Shown here piece after piece: positions 26,944-34,864 of a stretch of DNA of 64,000 nt. Position 1 is the stretch's first letter, and each line of letters starts with the position of its first letter. This DNA is from Alphaproteobacteria bacterium (lineage in GTDB: Bacteria; Pseudomonadota; Alphaproteobacteria; Caulobacterales; Maricaulaceae), in NCBI GenBank assembly GCA_016124665.1, contig WGNH01000029.1, positions 1 to 64,000 of the forward strand, read 5' to 3'. The position numbers were made by a program, and so were the translations under genes. Under the pieces are notes generated by a model, which made no database searches, was not told where the DNA came from, and was given only the letters and a program-made list of their open reading frames with translations.

Positions 26944-27618
26944 TCAGACGCGCTTTCGTGTGTAGGTCTCGTGCAGATCGGCACCACATTCCGAAATGCC
27001 GATGCGCTTGAAGATGGGCGCTTCGTCCAGCCGCTCAAGGCCAAGGGCTGCCAATACCGGCCAACCATCCCCCCCGAGGAATACGGGCGCACGAAACCAT
27101 TCAATCCGGTCCACCAGGTCCAGTTTTATGGCACTGGCCGCAACCCGCGCGCCGGCTTCGATCAGGATTCGCTCCCCCTCCAGTTCGCGGATCCGCTGTA
27201 GAGCGGCCTTCAGGCTGACATGCGGGCCATCATAGCGATTGATGATTTCGACAGCTGCGCCTCTGGCTTCAATTGCTGCACGGCTATGCGCCGGAACATC
27301 GGCGCCGCACAGGAACAACAGCGGACCACCCGCATCGAATAAACGCGCCGTTTCCGGCGTCCGCAGGCGTGTGTCAAGAATTACACGGCCCGGCTGGCTC
27401 CCCTTGAAATCCGGAAGCCGCACAGTCAGTTGCGGATCATCTGCCAGCACCGTTCCGACACCGGTCAACACAACGTCCTGCTCGCTGCGCAATTGATGCA
27501 CAGCTGTCCGCGCCGCTTCCCCGGTGATCCATCGCGACCGGCCATTGGCAAGGGCAATCCGGCCATCCAGCGATGTGGCGAGTTTCAGCGTGACCTGGGG
27601 CCCGCCGGGGCCGGTCAT
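26944..27618 (-). CDS. ribD: RibD-family reductase domain without the deaminase domain
   Basis: The product (224 residues) matches only the C-terminal half of bifunctional Rib[29 protein letters not shown] at its start, then [18 protein letters not shown], and [16 protein letters not shown]. This is the NADPH-dependent reductase that makes 5-amino-6-ribitylamino-uracil phosphate. The zinc-dependent deaminase half (H-A-E and PCxxxGRTPPC motifs, normally about 150 residues) is absent. The ATG overlaps the nrdR stop by the ATGA junction, so there is no room for an upstream extension. The deaminase must be encoded elsewhere or replaced. Confidence 0.85.
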   Translation of the reverse strand: MTGPGGPQVTLKLATSLDGRIALANGRSRWITGEAARTAVHQLRSEQDVVLTGVGTVLADDPQLTVRLPDFKGSQPGRVILDTRLRTPETARLFDAGGPLLFLCGADVPAHSRAAIEARGAAVEIINRYDGPHVSLKAALQRIRELEGERILIEAGARVAASAIKLDLVDRIEWFRAPVFLGGDGWPVLAALGLERLDEAPIFKRIGISECGADLHETYTRKRV

Positions 27619-28097
27619 GATTTCGAGGAGCCGTCGCCGCCCGGCGGTCCCAATTGCTCACCCTTGATGAAGTCCCGGAAATCATCGACTTCGCGGAAAT
27701 CCTTGTACACGGAGGCATAGCGGACATAGGCCACCGGATCGAGATTCTTGAGTGCGTCCATGACCAGCTCGCCAATGGCATCCGACGTCACATCGGAATC
27801 TCCGGAGCTTTCGAGCCGCCGGACGATGCCGGAAACCATCTGATCAACACGATCAGGATCGATTGTGCGTTTCTGGCAAGCGAGCGCGACCGACCGGGCC
27901 AGCTTGTCACGATCAAACGGGACACGGCGGTTATTGCGCTTGACCACCGTCAGCTCCCGCAGCTGCACCCGCTCGAATGTCGTGAAACGTGCCGAGCATT
28001 TCGGGCAATGCCGGCGGCGGCGGATGGAAGCCCCGTCTTCAGCCGGACGGGAGTCCTTCACTTGGGTATCGGGGTGGCTGCAGAAGGGACAACGCAT
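27615..28097 (-). CDS. nrdR: Transcriptional repressor NrdR
   Basis: ATP-cone regulator that represses ribonucleotide reductase genes. The 160-residue protein has the zinc ribbon [17 protein letters not shown] and [13 protein letters not shown] (four Cys) and an ATP cone from about residue 49 ([16 protein letters not shown], then [16 protein letters not shown]). The glyA-nrdR-rib order is common in alphaproteobacteria. It is coupled to ribD. Confidence 0.95.
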   Translation of the reverse strand: MRCPFCSHPDTQVKDSRPAEDGASIRRRRHCPKCSARFTTFERVQLRELTVVKRNNRRVPFDRDKLARSVALACQKRTIDPDRVDQMVSGIVRRLESSGDSDVTSDAIGELVMDALKNLDPVAYVRYASVYKDFREVDDFRDFIKGEQLGPPGGDGSSKS

Positions 28098-28106
28098 CGG
28101 GTCAGC

Positions 28107-29387
28107 CTAGATCAGATCGGGATAAATCGGAAAGCGTCCGGTCAGTTCCAGAACCCTGGCCTTGACCGCTTCTTCAACAGTCTTGTTTCCGGACCGGTTT
28201 TCCGCCAGTGCATCCAGCACCTCGACCATCATCTCGCCGACCTGTTTGAATTCGGCCTCGCCAAATCCGCGCGTGGTTGCGGCCGGTGAGCCGATACGCA
28301 GGCCGGACGTCACCATCGGCTTTTCAGGATCAAACGGCACGCCATTCTTGTTGCAGGTCATGAAGGCCCGTTCGAGCGCCTTCTCGGAAATGTCGCCGGT
28401 CAGGGATTTCGGCCGCAAATCAACCAGTGCCAGATGCGAATCGGTGCCACCCGAGACGATTTCATAACCGCCTTCTTTCAACGTCGCGGCCATGATCCGG
28501 CAATTGGCGATCACAGCCTTGATATAGTCCTTGAATTCCGGGCGCAGCGCCTCGCCGAACGCAACTGCCTTTGCCGCAACAACATGCATCAATGGCCCGC
28601 CCTGGAGGCCGGGGAAGATGGCGGAATTGAACTTCTTGCCGAGGTCCTCGTCCCGCGAAAGGATCATGCCCCCGCGCGGGCCGCGCAGCGTCTTGTGTGT
28701 GGTCGTGGTCACGACATCAGCATGCGGCACCGGATTGGGATATTCGCCCGCAGCGACCAGTCCTGCAAAGTGGGCCATATCCACCATCAGATAGGCACCG
28801 CACGCATCGGCAATCGCCCGGAAGCGCTCAAAATCGATGATCCGCGGATAGGCCGAACCGCCTGCAATGATGAGCTGGGGCCGGATTTCCATGGCCTGGG
28901 CTTCCAGCGCGTCATAATCAATCAGCGCATCCTCTTCGCGCACGCCATAATGGTGCGCGTCAAACCACTTTCCGGAGATATTCGGCTTTGCGCCATGGGT
29001 CAGATGCCCGCCGGCATCGAGACTCATGCCGAGGATTTTGTCGCCGGGTTTCAACAGCGCAAGAAAGACACCCTGATTGGCCTGACTGCCGGAGCTCGGC
29101 TGGACATTGGCATAGGCTGCGCCAAACAATTCCTTTGCCCGGTCGCGCGCCAGATCCTCGGCGATATCGACATACTCGCAACCGCCATAATAGCGTTTGC
29201 CCGGATACCCCTCCGCATACTTGTTGGTCAGCGGAGAGCCCTGCGCCTCGAGCACCGCGCGGGACACGATGTTTTCCGAGGCGATCAGCTCGATCTGCTG
29301 CTGCTGTCTCCGGATCTCCTTGCCAACGGCGGCCGCAAGATCAGGATCGGCATTCGCCAGCGACTGGCTGAAAAAATCGTCTCGCAC
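28107..29387 (-). CDS. glyA: Serine hydroxymethyltransferase
   Basis: PLP enzyme interconverting serine and glycine with tetrahydrofolate, the main one-carbon source. The 426-residue protein has [62 protein letters not shown] (PLP Lys), and the C-terminal [15 protein letters not shown]. Standard length. Its ATG is followed upstream by a 220-nt divergent gap to mucR that contains two inverted repeats. Confidence 0.97.
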   Translation of the reverse strand: MRDDFFSQSLANADPDLAAAVGKEIRRQQQQIELIASENIVSRAVLEAQGSPLTNKYAEGYPGKRYYGGCEYVDIAEDLARDRAKELFGAAYANVQPSSGSQANQGVFLALLKPGDKILGMSLDAGGHLTHGAKPNISGKWFDAHHYGVREEDALIDYDALEAQAMEIRPQLIIAGGSAYPRIIDFERFRAIADACGAYLMVDMAHFAGLVAAGEYPNPVPHADVVTTTTHKTLRGPRGGMILSRDEDLGKKFNSAIFPGLQGGPLMHVVAAKAVAFGEALRPEFKDYIKAVIANCRIMAATLKEGGYEIVSGGTDSHLALVDLRPKSLTGDISEKALERAFMTCNKNGVPFDPEKPMVTSGLRIGSPAATTRGFGEAEFKQVGEMMVEVLDALAENRSGNKTVEEAVKARVLELTGRFPIYPDLI

Positions 29388-29534
29388 GGCACACTCTCCT
29401 CAAACGCTACGCGGGACATGATTGATAGGGCGCAACGCACGGGCTGACAATGCAGCTCTATGGTTTCTGGACTGCTTTCCGCAGCCTGCTTCCAAAGTAT
29501 TCGATGTATTTGCAGGTTCTGGTGTGTTGCTATT

Positions 29535-29546
29535 TTCAACGTTGAA
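29535..29546. promoter_or_regulatory. 12-bp palindrome in the glyA-mucR intergenic region
   Basis: TTCAACGTTGAA is a perfect palindrome, 61 nt before the mucR ATG, in an AT-rich stretch (TATTTTCAACGTTGAATTCT). It is a candidate binding site for MucR itself or another regulator. Confidence 0.4.
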
Positions 29547-29564
29547 TTCTAGACAGTTCTCGCC

Positions 29565-29578
29565 GACTTTAGAAAGTC
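29565..29578. promoter_or_regulatory. 14-bp inverted repeat upstream of mucR
   Basis: GACTTT-AG-AAAGTC, a perfect 6-bp dyad with 2-nt spacer, 29 nt before the mucR ATG, close to where the promoter core would lie. Possible autoregulatory operator. Confidence 0.35.
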
Positions 29579-29607
29579 AAAGAATACACAAGGCAAATGG
29601 AGCCCTT

Positions 29608-30033
29608 ATGACAGACGAAACCCTCCCCCAGATCGATGAAGAAGAAATCCTGCGGATGACCACGGATATTGTCGCGTCTTTCCTGACCCACAATTCCGTT
29701 CCTGCTGACAGCATCCCGGAGCTTATCCGGTCTGTGCACGCGACCATGGGCGAGATCAGCGGATCATCGGCCAAGCCCGAACCCAAATCCAAACCGGCCG
29801 TTCCGGTCTCGAAATCCGTCACCGACGAGCACATTGTCTGCCTCGAGGATGGCAAGAAGCTGAAAATGCTGAAGCGCTATCTCCGCTCACAATATGACAT
29901 GTCACCGGATGAATATCGCCGCAAATGGGGCCTCCCGTCCGATTACCCGATGGTGGCACCGGCCTATTCGCGCAAGCGCTCCGCCTTCGCCAAGGACATC
30001 GGTCTGGGACGCGGCGGCCGCAAAGGCAAGTAA
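29608..30033 (+). CDS. mucR: MucR/Ros-family transcriptional regulator
   Basis: A 141-residue H-NS-like regulator; family members control motility, surface polysaccharide and cell-cycle genes in alphaproteobacteria. The ATG at 29608 follows TGGAG at good distance; the in-frame ATG at 29422 would add an unrelated extension. The N-terminal helical region (residues 1-55) is the oligomerisation part. The DNA-binding part is CLEDGKKLKMLKRYLRSQY and YRRKWGLPSDYPMVAPAYSRKRS. Cys78 and Asp81 occupy two zinc-ligand positions, but the two His ligands are Tyr91 and Gln95. It ends in a terminator that lies within the convergent small gene. Confidence 0.93.
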   Translation: MTDETLPQIDEEEILRMTTDIVASFLTHNSVPADSIPELIRSVHATMGEISGSSAKPEPKSKPAVPVSKSVTDEHIVCLEDGKKLKMLKRYLRSQYDMSPDEYRRKWGLPSDYPMVAPAYSRKRSAFAKDIGLGRGGRKGK

Positions 30034-30043
30034 GCGTTCGCGA

Positions 30044-30256
30044 TCAGACCTTGATACCTCGGCCGGGTGATCCGTCATCCGGCCGTTTCTTTTGTGGAGT
30101 GAGGCCCAGCCGGCGCGCCAGCTTGGCCCCGGCAACACGCTCCATATCGAGGCGGCTGGCCGTCTTGGGCGATTGAATCACGACTTCTACGCCGGTTTCG
30201 ACATCAATCGCGGCCACCCGGATGGCCGATGTCAATTCAATAAATTCATAGATCAC
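30044..30256 (-). CDS. Small conserved protein downstream of hemA (DUF6898-like)
   Basis: A 70-residue protein with no signal peptide: MIYEFIELTSAIRVAAIDVE, then EVVIQSPKTASRLDMERVAG and a basic tail. It resembles small alphaproteobacterial proteins that begin ...VLFEFxxVGxxVKVSAID, recalled from memory, not searched. The GTG at 30256 is the first available start; relatives suggest the frame may open a few codons earlier at a non-standard start, because REV-IYEF continues in frame. It lies 44 nt after hemA. Its last third overlaps the mucR terminator. Confidence 0.55.
   Translation of the reverse strand: MIYEFIELTSAIRVAAIDVETGVEVVIQSPKTASRLDMERVAGAKLARRLGLTPQKKRPDDGSPGRGIKV
30060..30093 (+). 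terminator. Rho-independent terminator of mucR, inside the convergent coding sequence
   Basis: CGGCCGG-G-TGA / TCA-T-CCGGCCG forms an 11-bp stem (one G-U pair) with a TCCG loop at 30060-30085, followed by TTTCTTTT (30086-30093). It starts 26 nt after the mucR stop and lies within the 3' codons of the small minus-strand gene. Confidence 0.8.
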
Positions 30257-30300
30257 CTCGCGGCCAGCGAGGGAGGCTGGCGCCGGCTTCGGCGCGCCGG

Positions 30301-31515
30301 TCAGGCGACCCGCCGGGCCCGGAACCGGACCCAGACTTCCTGCAAGGCGTCAATCAGTTCGTCGAACATGGCATCGCTGTGCGCCGGGGTCGGCGTGAAC
30401 CGCAAACGCTCCGTTCCGCGGGGAACGGTCGGATAATTAATCGGCTGAACGTAGATACCGTGATCATCCAGCAATGCATCCGACAAGCGCTTGCACATGA
30501 CCGGATCCCCGACCCAGAGCGGCACGATGTGGGTTTCCGAATCCATCACCGGCAAGTCGGCATCCCGCAGGCGTTGTTTCAGTGTCGCGGCACGCTCCTG
30601 GTGCGCCTCGCGCAATTCGTGGGCGGACTTCAGATATTCGACCGAGGCACGGGCGCCAGCCGCCAGCGCAGGTGCCAGAGATGTCGTGAAGATGAATCCG
30701 GGCGCAAAGGACCGGATCGCATCGACGAGATCGCCATCGGCTGCGATATAGCCCCCCATCACACCATAGGCCTTGCCGAGCGTGCCTTCGATGATATCGA
30801 CACGATCCATCAGCCCTTCGCGTTCGGCAATGCCGCCGCCACGCAGGCCATAGAGGCCGACCGCATGCACTTCATCCAGATAGGTCAGGGCATTATACTT
30901 GTCGGCCAGATCGCAGACTTCCCTGATCGGCCCGATATCGCCATCCATTGAATAGACGGATTCAAAGGCGATCAGTTTCGGCGCATCCAGCGGTGCCGCG
31001 CGCAGCAATTCCTCGAGATGCGCGACATCATTGTGCCGCCAGACATGCTTTTCACATTTCGCGCCTTTGACGCCTTCAATCATGGAGGCGTGATTCAGCG
31101 CGTCTGAAAAAATGATCAGGCCCGGCAGAATCTTGCCGAGCGTGCCAATGGTCGCCGAATTGGAAATATAGCCCGAGGTAAAGAGCAGCGCGGCGTCCTT
31201 GTCATGAAGGTCGGCCAGCGAACGCTCAAGTTCGACATGATAATTCGTTGTTCCGGAAATATTGCGGGTTCCGCCCGCTCCGGCGCCGACATCGTCGATC
31301 GCCTGCTTCATGGTCTCGGTCACGCAGGCGCGCTGGCCCATACCGAGATAGTCATTGGAACACCAGACAGTGACATCGCGGACATCGCCTTCATCCGTCC
31401 GCCAGCGGGCTTTCGGAAACTGGCCTTTATAGCGGCGCAAATTGGCGAAGACGCGATAGCGGCCTTCCGCGCGCACACGGGAGACCGCCGTTTTGAATGC
31501 GTCCTGATAGTCCAT
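30301..31515 (-). CDS. hemA: 5-aminolevulinate synthase
   Basis: PLP enzyme of the Shemin pathway that condenses glycine and succinyl-CoA, the first step of heme synthesis in alphaproteobacteria. I chose the ATG at 31515 (404 residues), which gives the usual N-terminus [23 protein letters not shown]; the longer frame to 31674 adds 53 unrelated residues. Motifs are [34 protein letters not shown] and [15 protein letters not shown] (PLP Lys). A TAAGTT/AACTTA dyad lies 24-37 nt upstream. The MarR/LdtR-type gene precedes it. Confidence 0.95.
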   Translation of the reverse strand: MDYQDAFKTAVSRVRAEGRYRVFANLRRYKGQFPKARWRTDEGDVRDVTVWCSNDYLGMGQRACVTETMKQAIDDVGAGAGGTRNISGTTNYHVELERSLADLHDKDAALLFTSGYISNSATIGTLGKILPGLIIFSDALNHASMIEGVKGAKCEKHVWRHNDVAHLEELLRAAPLDAPKLIAFESVYSMDGDIGPIREVCDLADKYNALTYLDEVHAVGLYGLRGGGIAEREGLMDRVDIIEGTLGKAYGVMGGYIAADGDLVDAIRSFAPGFIFTTSLAPALAAGARASVEYLKSAHELREAHQERAATLKQRLRDADLPVMDSETHIVPLWVGDPVMCKRLSDALLDDHGIYVQPINYPTVPRGTERLRFTPTPAHSDAMFDELIDALQEVWVRFRARRVA

Positions 31516-31539
31516 GGAATCACCGTCACCAGAGTCGTC

Positions 31540-31552
31540 TAAGTTTAACTTA
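31540..31552. promoter_or_regulatory. Inverted repeat upstream of hemA, candidate operator
   Basis: TAAGTT-T-AACTTA is a perfect 6-bp dyad with a 1-nt centre, 25 nt before the hemA ATG and downstream of the LdtR-type regulator gene. MarR-type regulators bind short AT-rich dyads, so the neighbour could act here; inference only. Confidence 0.4.
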
Positions 31553-31615
31553 ACGACCCTAATGGAACAATTCCGGCGCTTTGGCGAGTTGGACGAAAGG
31601 ACGCAGCCGGAAAAA

Positions 31616-32107
31616 TTACAGCCGGAACCGGATATGATCGGTCCAGAAACGCTCCAGACGATCCAGCGCCACATTGGTCGCTTCGACTGTCGCCGTATTC
31701 AGACCGCCAGAAGGCTCCAGCGCATGGGACTGCCGCGCGAACAGACCGGAAAGGCGGTCGCTGACATCACGGCCGGCTTCGGTCAGGCTGATGCGGACCG
31801 TGCGGCGGTCATTATTGGACCGTTCCTGATTGACGAAGCCCAGATCGACCAGCTTTTTCAGATTATAGGAGACGTTGGATCCCAGATAATGGCCGCGGGA
31901 TTTCAACTCGCCAGCCGTCAGCACCTGGTCGCCGATATTGTAGATCAACAAGGCCTGTACGCTGGTCAGATCGCGAAGGTGTTCGCGATCCAGCTCGTCC
32001 TTTACAACGTCGAGCAATTGCCGGTGAAGGCGCTCCACACGTTGCAACAATTCCAGATAGTCCGTGCGCGTTTCCGCAGCCGGCTTCAGGCTTTCAGCCA
32101 GGGCCAT
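31616..32107 (-). CDS. MarR-family regulator, LdtR-like
   Basis: A 163-residue winged-helix regulator. I chose the ATG at 32107 because GGAG lies 7 nt upstream; a GTG at 32125 is weaker. The DNA-binding core is [41 protein letters not shown] and the wing [19 protein letters not shown]. It resembles LdtR of Liberibacter, which controls L,D-transpeptidase genes and stress tolerance, and is probably a homologue. It lies 100 nt upstream of hemA on the same strand. A short AACAA-TTGTT dyad precedes the gene. Confidence 0.85.
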   Translation of the reverse strand: MALAESLKPAAETRTDYLELLQRVERLHRQLLDVVKDELDREHLRDLTSVQALLIYNIGDQVLTAGELKSRGHYLGSNVSYNLKKLVDLGFVNQERSNNDRRTVRISLTEAGRDVSDRLSGLFARQSHALEPSGGLNTATVEATNVALDRLERFWTDHIRFRL

Positions 32108-32180
32108 ATCGGTTCTCCATTCCACCCAACAACATTTTGTTATTTTGCGGAAACGCTAACCGAAACTCGTTAAAAACCGA

Positions 32181-33074
32181 TTATTCCGTATCCCAGCTGC
32201 CCTGCAGCAGCTTATAAATCGCTGAAAAGTCGGAACTTCCACCGCCCATATTATCAAACAACGCATAGAGCGCCTCGGCTTGCGCGCCCAATGGCGTCGA
32301 GGCGCCCGACGTTGCGGCCGCATCCATGGCCAGCTTCAAATCCTTCAGCATCATGGCCGTGGCGAAACCCGGCGTATAGCCGCGATTGGCGGGCGACGTC
32401 TCGACCGGGCCCGGGACCGGGCAATAGCTTGTCATCGACCAGGACTGGCCGGATGCCTTCGAGGCGATATCGAAGAAGCGCTGTTGATCCAGACCCAGTC
32501 TTTCGGCCAGCGCGAACGCTTCGCACGTCCCGATCATGGTGATGCCGAGCAGCATGTTGTTGCAGATTTTGGCCGCCTGCCCCGTGCCGGCATCGCCGGC
32601 ATGGATCACGGCCTTGCCCATATTCGAGAGGAAGGGCTCCGCCCCGGCAAACGCCGCTTCCGGGCCACCGACCATGAAGGTCAGCGTGCCGGCATCGGCC
32701 GCCGCCACACCGCCGGAGACCGGCGCATCCACAAACAGGAATCCTTTGGCCGCAGCCGCCTCACCCACGGATCTCGCCGTCGCCACGTCAATGGTCGAAC
32801 AATCCATGATAACCGTGCCCGGCTGCGCAGCGTCAAAAATCTCGCCCTCATAAACGGCGCGGACATGTTTACCTGCGGGCAGCATGGTGACGATGGCGTC
32901 CGCACCGGAGACCGCTTCAGCCGCGCTTTTTGCGCCTCTGGCCCCGGCGCCCTCGGCGCGCTTGACCGCTTCCGCGCTCAGATCGAAGGCGCGCACCTCA
33001 TGCCCGGCCTTGGCCAGGTTGGCGCACATGCCAGAGCCCATATTACCCAGTCCGATAAAGGCGATAACGGCCAT
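32181..33074 (-). CDS. mmsB: 3-hydroxyisobutyrate dehydrogenase
   Basis: Oxidises 3-hydroxyisobutyrate to methylmalonate semialdehyde with NAD in valine breakdown. The 297-residue protein has a Rossmann GLGNMGSGMCANLAKAGHEV, the substrate-binding DAPVSGGVAAADAGTLTFMVGG and the catalytic Lys in GTGQAAKICNNMLLG. It starts 3 nt after the acyl-CoA hydrolase stop, in one transcription unit with the valine genes. A paralogue lies at 39241-40110. Confidence 0.92.
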   Translation of the reverse strand: MAVIAFIGLGNMGSGMCANLAKAGHEVRAFDLSAEAVKRAEGAGARGAKSAAEAVSGADAIVTMLPAGKHVRAVYEGEIFDAAQPGTVIMDCSTIDVATARSVGEAAAAKGFLFVDAPVSGGVAAADAGTLTFMVGGPEAAFAGAEPFLSNMGKAVIHAGDAGTGQAAKICNNMLLGITMIGTCEAFALAERLGLDQQRFFDIASKASGQSWSMTSYCPVPGPVETSPANRGYTPGFATAMMLKDLKLAMDAAATSGASTPLGAQAEALYALFDNMGGGSSDFSAIYKLLQGSWDTE

Positions 33075-33077
33075 GAT

Positions 33078-34136
33078 CTATTCTCCCAGAAACGTCAGTT
33101 CTTTATCTTTTGCGAGCGGTTCGAAATACGCCGCAATCATAGCGTCATCCACATCGTCCAGCGTTGCCGGTGACCAGCGCGGCGCATTGTCCTTGTCGAT
33201 GATGACGGCCCGCACGCCCTCGTAGAAATCCACCCCGTCCAGGCAATGCGTTGACAGGCGCAATTCCTGCCGCATCACATCCTCGAATGACTTGTCGGCA
33301 CCGCTGCGGATCGCTGCGCAGGTCAGCTTCAGTGAAGTGGGTGACTTCGTGGCGATGATTTTCGCCTGCTTTTGCGACCAGCTATCCCCGGCTTCGGATA
33401 TCCGCGCCACCATTGCGGCCACATCATCCCCGGCAAAGGCGGCATCAATCAGCCCGCGTGTCATCGCAAGATCGGAATCGCCCGGATCGCCGGAATGTTC
33501 TTCCAGAATGACTTCCAGCGCGTCCTCGTCCGACAGGTCCGCACTTTCCAGCGCCGCGATCAGAGCCGGAAGATCAGCGGACGGCGTGTAATGCGTGGCA
33601 ATGCCGGTGGCGACACAATCGGCCGCTTTCAGGCGCGCCCCGGTCAGCCCCATCCACATGCCGGTCTCTCCGGCAAGGCGCGGCAGGAAATAGGTCCCGC
33701 CAACATCCGGGAAAAAACCGATCCCGGTTTCCGGCATAGCCAGCATGGTGCGGTCACCGGCTACACGGTGCGACCCATGCACGGATATGCCGACACCACC
33801 GCCCATGGTAATGCCGTCAATCAGGGCGATATAGGGCTTGGGATATTCCTTGATCAGCGTGTTGAGCTGGTATTCGTCATGCCAGAAGCGCCATGCGTCT
33901 TCTCCACCCGCCTTGCCGCTGTCATGCAGCATGCGGATATCGCCGCCGGCGCAAAAGCCTTTCTCGCCCTCACCATCGACCACCACCGCCTTGATACTGT
34001 CATCGTCTTTCCAGGCCAGCAGCGCCTCGGTCATCGCATGGACCATATCCATGGACAGTGCGTTCAGCGCCTTGGGGCGGTTGAGCGTGATCCGGCCGGT
34101 CTGGCCGGTTTTGCGGGCGATGATTTCGTTGGTCAT
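33078..34136 (-). CDS. 3-hydroxyisobutyryl-CoA hydrolase (HIBCH family)
   Basis: Enoyl-CoA-hydratase-fold thioesterase that releases 3-hydroxyisobutyrate from its CoA ester in valine catabolism. I chose the ATG at 34136 (352 residues), giving MTNEIIARKTGQTGRITLNRPKALNALS; the longer frame overlaps the toxin gene. The oxyanion hole is FCAGGDIRML, followed by IDGITMGGGVGISVHGSHRVAG and the catalytic MPETGIGFFPDVGGTYFL. The ATG overlaps the toxin stop by 4 nt (ATGA), so its translation is coupled to the toxin. Confidence 0.93.
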   Translation of the reverse strand: MTNEIIARKTGQTGRITLNRPKALNALSMDMVHAMTEALLAWKDDDSIKAVVVDGEGEKGFCAGGDIRMLHDSGKAGGEDAWRFWHDEYQLNTLIKEYPKPYIALIDGITMGGGVGISVHGSHRVAGDRTMLAMPETGIGFFPDVGGTYFLPRLAGETGMWMGLTGARLKAADCVATGIATHYTPSADLPALIAALESADLSDEDALEVILEEHSGDPGDSDLAMTRGLIDAAFAGDDVAAMVARISEAGDSWSQKQAKIIATKSPTSLKLTCAAIRSGADKSFEDVMRQELRLSTHCLDGVDFYEGVRAVIIDKDNAPRWSPATLDDVDDAMIAAYFEPLAKDKELTFLGE

Positions 34137-34555
34137 TGAGCTTCCGTATACCTCAGGTCCAGGCATTCAAGGCCGAGTCCGGCCGCCGCTGCGATCAGGG
34201 CCCCATCGCGCGAGGCGAGCGGCGCGTCAAGTTCCGCGGCCAGTGCCAGATAGGCCACATCGAACAGTGAAAGTCCTGTAGCAGCTGCTTCATCGGTCAG
34301 ATTCAAAACGGCATGCGGCGGATATGACTCCACATATCCGATACAAAGATCGTCAAGGAATTGCCGCGCATCCGGCAGTGGCAGTCCACGCCGCGATTGG
34401 CGTACCAGCAGATTGCCGACTTCCCAGACGAAAATATGGGGCGCGATCAGATCAAGTTCACCGATCCGCAATAACAAGCGCTCGCTGGCTTTCGTGGCTT
34501 GCGAGGGCATGAGCCAGGCCGCTGCAACAGATGCGTCCAGTACCAGCGGCTTCAC
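34133..34555 (-). CDS. PIN-domain (VapC-like) toxin
   Basis: A 140-residue PIN-fold endoribonuclease. The four acidic metal ligands are Asp7 (LVLDASV), a Glu near 46 (FVWEVGNLL), and Asp residues in LSLFDVAYLALA (about 98) and LASRDGAL (about 116). RNA cleavage is inferred from the family. Its start overlaps the antitoxin stop by 4 nt, and its stop overlaps the start of the 3-hydroxyisobutyryl-CoA hydrolase, so both genes may be translated from one mRNA. Confidence 0.92.
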   Translation of the reverse strand: MKPLVLDASVAAAWLMPSQATKASERLLLRIGELDLIAPHIFVWEVGNLLVRQSRRGLPLPDARQFLDDLCIGYVESYPPHAVLNLTDEAAATGLSLFDVAYLALAAELDAPLASRDGALIAAAAGLGLECLDLRYTEAQ

Positions 34556-34800
34556 CGCCGGATTTCCTCTTTGAGCTCTTTCCAGCTGATTGGCACGCTA
34601 TCGGACTGCGCGGCATGAAGCGCCTTCATGCGCGCGACAAGATCACTGCCCGACAGGCCGCGGCTGGACGGCCGGACCCGCATCAGCCGCACGACGGGCT
34701 TGCCGTGGCGGGTGATAACGATCTCATCTCCCGTCGCCTCGATTTCCTCGATCAGCTTTGACAAATGGGTCCTGGCTTCAAGCACACCGACTTCACGCAT
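34552..34800 (-). CDS. Phd/YefM-type antitoxin
   Basis: An 82-residue antitoxin. The N-terminal Phd/YefM DNA-binding fold is VGVLEARTHLSKLIEEIEATG followed by EIVITRHGKPVVRLM. The C-terminal part (about residues 45-82) would fold on the toxin. The promoter directly upstream overlaps a long inverted repeat, as expected for auto-repression by antitoxin-toxin complex. Cognate pairing with the PIN toxin is inferred from overlap. Confidence 0.92.
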   Translation of the reverse strand: MREVGVLEARTHLSKLIEEIEATGDEIVITRHGKPVVRLMRVRPSSRGLSGSDLVARMKALHAAQSDSVPISWKELKEEIRR

Positions 34801-34810
34801 GGCATGACTC

Positions 34811-34856
34811 CCTATTTCTGATCAGAATTATAGTCAGAAATAGGGGCCGATAGCAA
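34811..34856 (-). promoter_or_regulatory. Promoter and operator of the toxin-antitoxin module
   Basis: On the minus strand -35 TTGCTA (34851-34856), an 18-nt spacer and a perfect -10 TATAAT (34827-34832). Perfect 11-bp arms CCTATTTCTGA (34811-34821) and TCAGAAATAGG (34834-34844) flank the -10, with an extra TCTGATCAGA palindrome at 34817-34826. Repressor bound here would block polymerase. Confidence 0.75.
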
Positions 34857-34864
34857 GCAAACCG

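Noticed and set aside
25246-27201. A 651-residue plus-strand frame
   Set aside because: It is antisense to ribBA, ribE and part of ribD, all with intact family motifs; composition is His/Arg/Gln-rich and no domain is visible.
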